Source: Bacteroidales bacterium
Lineage (GTDB): Bacteria; Bacteroidota; Bacteroidia; Bacteroidales; UBA932
Assembly (NCBI GenBank): GCA_004555145.1
Contig: SFJB01000035.1
Span: forward strand, 1 to 17,446
DNA length: 17,446 nucleotides
Direction: 5' to 3'
The notes beneath the pieces were generated by a model that saw nothing but the letters and a program-made list of their open reading frames with translations, made no database searches and was not told where the DNA came from. Made by a program: the position numbers and the translations under genes. Shown piece by piece: positions 15,430-17,446 of the stretch (its first letter is position 1; every line of letters begins with the position of its first letter).

Positions 15430-16032
15430 TTATTTCTGTTTTTTGTTGTCATATGTGGCTCTGATATCCGTCACCATACGGCGGAAGAGTTCCGCTCCTG
15501 TCTGAGGATCGAGCTTGTCCCATCTGTCGATGATCTTCAGTTTCGCCGTGAAGGCCAGAATGGCGTCGATGTCGAAGAAGTCGTGGACCGTTGACTCCTC
15601 GATGTGGTTCCACATCAAGAGGTCAAGGCCCCTCTCCCTGGCGATAATGTCGTTGCCTGCAAGTACGGCCTCCACTTCCTCCTTCTGCTCGAAATCCCTG
15701 TCTTCCAACTCTTCCAGAATAAGGGTGTCCTTCCCCTCGGGACGTCCAAGCGCTGCATTGAGGTACTCCACGCGGGTGTTGCGAAGCTGAAGGTCGAAGA
15801 GGAAATGACTGCGGAGGAAACTGCTCGGACTCTTGAAAGCCCTGCGGTAAAGAGAGGCGTCAAGCTTGTCGGGATTGTATGATTCCAGCAGCAGTTCCAT
15901 CATCCTGTCATCTCTGTCTGACAGCTGGGAGCGGATTTCTTCTATTACGCAGGAGGCATCAACGCTGCCGCCGGCCCTCTCGTCCAGCTTGATGAGGGGC
16001 AGGGAAGCAATGATGTATTCGTAATTGTTCAT
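15430..16032 (-). CDS. DUF2764-family V-ATPase-associated protein (candidate subunit C/d equivalent)
   Basis: This 200-residue, acidic, mostly helical soluble protein has no recognised catalytic motif, signal peptide or membrane helix. The N-terminal MNNYEYIIASLPLI fits the DUF2764 family, which occurs between atpE and atpA in Chlamydia and Bacteroidota. In operons of the E. hirae or Thermus type this slot is filled by subunit C (d), which connects the central stalk to the K ring and is not otherwise found here. Acting as a diverged C subunit is therefore a reasonable hypothesis, based on position only. The start codon abuts the atpE stop with no gap, and atpA follows after 2 nt, so it is strictly embedded in the operon. 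Confidence 0.82.
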   Translation of the reverse strand: MNNYEYIIASLPLIKLDERAGGSVDASCVIEEIRSQLSDRDDRMMELLLESYNPDKLDASLYRRAFKSPSSFLRSHFLFDLQLRNTRVEYLNAALGRPEGKDTLILEELEDRDFEQKEEVEAVLAGNDIIARERGLDLLMWNHIEESTVHDFFDIDAILAFTAKLKIIDRWDKLDPQTGAELFRRMVTDIRATYDNKKQK

Positions 16033-16638
16033 TTAACCGAAGAGGAGCTTTCTTGTGACAGGTCTGAGATATTCGCTGATGAGCTCCCTGAAGGTCTCAT
16101 CGCTGAAGCTGACATACCAGCTTCCGTCTTTAGGTCCGATGGTGAAACCGCCTGAAATCTTCTTGGAGAAGGATGCCTCGACCTTCTTGCCCAGGGTCTT
16201 CGTAAGCTCGGAAGCTACCCACGGCTCCAACTTGTTCCTGAGATCCTCGGGAAGTACGAGACTGAGGTCCTCGGATGCTTCTGCGTCGAAATGGGCTGCC
16301 ACGCTCCTGATCACTTCCTTGACAAGATCTTCGTCCTTCAGAGCAGTTGACACCTTGTCTGCACAAATCGAGTTGAGAAGGAGGTCCTCTATGTCCTTCC
16401 TGGTAGCCTGGAGACTCTGCTCCGAAGCCATTCTGATGTCGGATTCAGCCTTGCTCCTGAGCTTTTCGGCATTCTCTGCGGCTTCCTTTACGATAGTCTC
16501 GGCTTCGCGCCTGGCCGCTGCTAGAATATCCTCAGCCTCCTTTCGGGCGTTTGCCAGAAGAAGTTCACCTTCCTCCCTGCCCTTCGACAGGCCTTCGTTG
16601 TAAAGCCTGTCCGTAAGTTCCTTTAATTTATTGGACAT
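16033..16638 (-). CDS. atpE: V-type ATPase subunit E (peripheral stalk)
   Basis: This 201-residue protein has a long charged, alanine-rich N-terminal helix (about 1-95, with EAEDILAAARREAETIVKEA) suited to coiled-coil pairing. A globular C-terminal domain (about 110-201) contains KISGGFTIGPKDGSWYVSF, a typical subunit E segment that contacts the head. The usual partner of the E helix, subunit G/H, is not encoded nearby. It is the first gene of the ATPase operon, 37 nt downstream of the predicted transcription start. The leader is A/T-rich and has no Shine-Dalgarno sequence. Confidence 0.92.
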   Translation of the reverse strand: MSNKLKELTDRLYNEGLSKGREEGELLLANARKEAEDILAAARREAETIVKEAAENAEKLRSKAESDIRMASEQSLQATRKDIEDLLLNSICADKVSTALKDEDLVKEVIRSVAAHFDAEASEDLSLVLPEDLRNKLEPWVASELTKTLGKKVEASFSKKISGGFTIGPKDGSWYVSFSDETFRELISEYLRPVTRKLLFG

Positions 16639-16681
16639 ATGTCAATTTGTTATTAGTCTTGGAATTCAGTTTTTATCCTTA

Positions 16682-16712
16682 CAAATCTAAACAAATTTCA
16701 ATCCAAAATCAA
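16682..16712 (-). promoter_or_regulatory. Consensus promoter of the V-ATPase operon
   Basis: On the minus strand TTG (plus 16710-16712) is followed after exactly 20 nt by TAGATTTG (plus 16682-16689), matching the Bacteroidota TTG-N19/20-TAnnTTTG promoter at every consensus position. Transcription would start near 16675. It sits just downstream of the terminator of the preceding decarboxylase gene, so the ATPase unit is probably transcribed independently. Confidence 0.72.
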
Positions 16713-16724
16713 GATAAACGGCAT

Positions 16725-16764
16725 AAAAAACAACAAAGTCCCGCTGAATGGCGAGACTTTGCTG
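16725..16764 (-). terminator. Strong intrinsic terminator after the decarboxylase beta subunit
   Basis: Read on the minus strand, a 14-bp stem (arms at plus 16751-16764 and 16731-16744, with two G-T wobbles) closes the 6-nt loop CATTCA and runs directly into six T residues (16725-16730). It lies 23 nt after the decarboxylase stop codon. Confidence 0.88.
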
Positions 16765-16787
16765 TTTATTTATGAGATTTCGGAAAA

Positions 16788-17446
16788 TCAACCGAGGAAT
16801 CCGAGCAGAATTCCGGCTGCAACCGCAGACCCGATGACGCCGGCGACATTCGGTGCCATAGCGTGGGTAAGAAGGTGGTTGCCCGGGTCAGCTTCCAGAC
16901 CGACGCTTTCCGATACGCGGGCGGCGTCAGGCACGGCAGACACTCCGGCATTGCCGATGAGCGGATTGATCTTCTTTCCTTCAGGAAGGAAGAGGTTCAT
17001 AAGTTTCACAAAGCATACGCCGCAGAAAGTGGCGATGACGAATGAGAGCAGGCCAAGGCCGAAAATCTTCACGGAGTTGCCGGTGAGGAACACGTCAGCC
17101 TGGGTGGATGCTCCTACGGTGACACCGATGAGGGTGGTCACAACGTCGATGAGAGGTCCACTGGCGGTGGTTGCGAGGCGCTTGGTCACGCCGCTCTCCT
17201 TGAGTAGGTTGCCGAAGAAGAGCATACCCAGCAGCGGAAGTCCTGAAGGCACTATGAAAGCGGTGCAGATAAGACCGATCACAGGGAAGATGATCTTTTC
17301 CTTCTGGCTAACCACGCGAGGCTTGTTCATCCTTATGACGCGCTCCTTTTTGGTGGTCAGGAGCAGCATTATCGGCTTCTGTATTACAGGAACCAGAGCC
17401 ATATAGGAGTATGCCGAAACTGCGATTGCACCCATAAGCTCAGGCG
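16788..17446 (-). CDS. oadB: Na+-translocating oxaloacetate/methylmalonyl-CoA-type decarboxylase, beta subunit (partial, N-terminus off the window)
   Basis: At least 219 C-terminal residues are visible, and the frame continues beyond the right edge. The protein is strongly hydrophobic with several membrane helices and matches the family of OadB, MmdB and GcdB, which couples biotin-dependent decarboxylation to Na+ export. Recognisable segments are PELMGAIAVSAYSYMALVP, GNAGVSAVPDAARV and, at the C-terminus, HAMAPNVAGVIGSAVAAG. That last segment holds the conserved Asn and Ser known to be important in Klebsiella OadB (Asn373, Ser382). The carboxyltransferase partner is not visible, so oxaloacetate and methylmalonyl-CoA cannot be told apart. 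In Bacteroidota the methylmalonyl-CoA role in propionate formation is common. Confidence 0.9.
   Translation of the reverse strand, partial: PELMGAIAVSAYSYMALVPVIQKPIMLLLTTKKERVIRMNKPRVVSQKEKIIFPVIGLICTAFIVPSGLPLLGMLFFGNLLKESGVTKRLATTASGPLIDVVTTLIGVTVGASTQADVFLTGNSVKIFGLGLLSFVIATFCGVCFVKLMNLFLPEGKKINPLIGNAGVSAVPDAARVSESVGLEADPGNHLLTHAMAPNVAGVIGSAVAAGILLGFLG

Overview
The window looks like a chromosomal segment from a member of the Bacteroidota, most likely Bacteroidales. Four things point there. The arginine cluster encodes a transcarbamylase of the N-succinylornithine type known from Bacteroides fragilis. The V-type ATPase operon has the reduced E-(DUF2764)-A-B-D-I-K order shared by Bacteroidota and Chlamydia. 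Several intergenic regions carry TTG-N19/20-TAnnTTTG promoters of the Bacteroidota primary sigma factor. Most genes are preceded by A-rich leaders without a Shine-Dalgarno sequence. Nearly all genes lie on the minus strand. No tRNA, rRNA, CRISPR array, insertion sequence or prophage gene was seen, and there is no gene-free stretch above about 150 bases.

Region 1 (minus strand, about 1-6006) is an arginine biosynthesis operon read in the order GNAT acyltransferase, argG, argC, argD, argF', argB, argE; argE runs off the left edge. Spacing is very tight (10-nt gaps, one ATGA overlap, one 29-nt overlap), so one transcript from the promoter at about 6030-6059 is likely. Together the enzymes take N-acylglutamate to N-acylcitrulline, then deacylate it and make argininosuccinate. 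The SOTCase-type transcarbamylase makes N-succinyl intermediates likely. argH and a classical argA/argJ are not in the window, and the leading GNAT gene is a candidate for the missing first step.

Region 2 (about 6007-8437) holds a divergent plus-strand methylthioadenosine/S-adenosylhomocysteine nucleosidase gene. Its tail overlaps by 73 nt the tail of a minus-strand gene for an uncharacterised exported helix-hairpin-helix plus predicted beta-barrel protein.

Region 3 (minus strand, 8438-16712) is a nine-gene transcription unit: atpE, DUF2764, atpA, atpB, atpD, atpI, atpK, then hpt and adk. It is bounded by a consensus promoter upstream of atpE and a clear intrinsic terminator after adk. The K subunit carries the full sodium-ligand set known from Enterococcus hirae NtpK, so a Na+-coupled enzyme is predicted. 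Subunit B appears to have lost, in frame, about 20 residues containing the arginine-finger motif, which is the most surprising observation here.

Region 4 (16725-17446) is the 3' part of a beta subunit of a Na+-translocating decarboxylase, closed by a strong terminator. Its position beside a probable Na+ V-ATPase suggests a local sodium-energetics neighbourhood.
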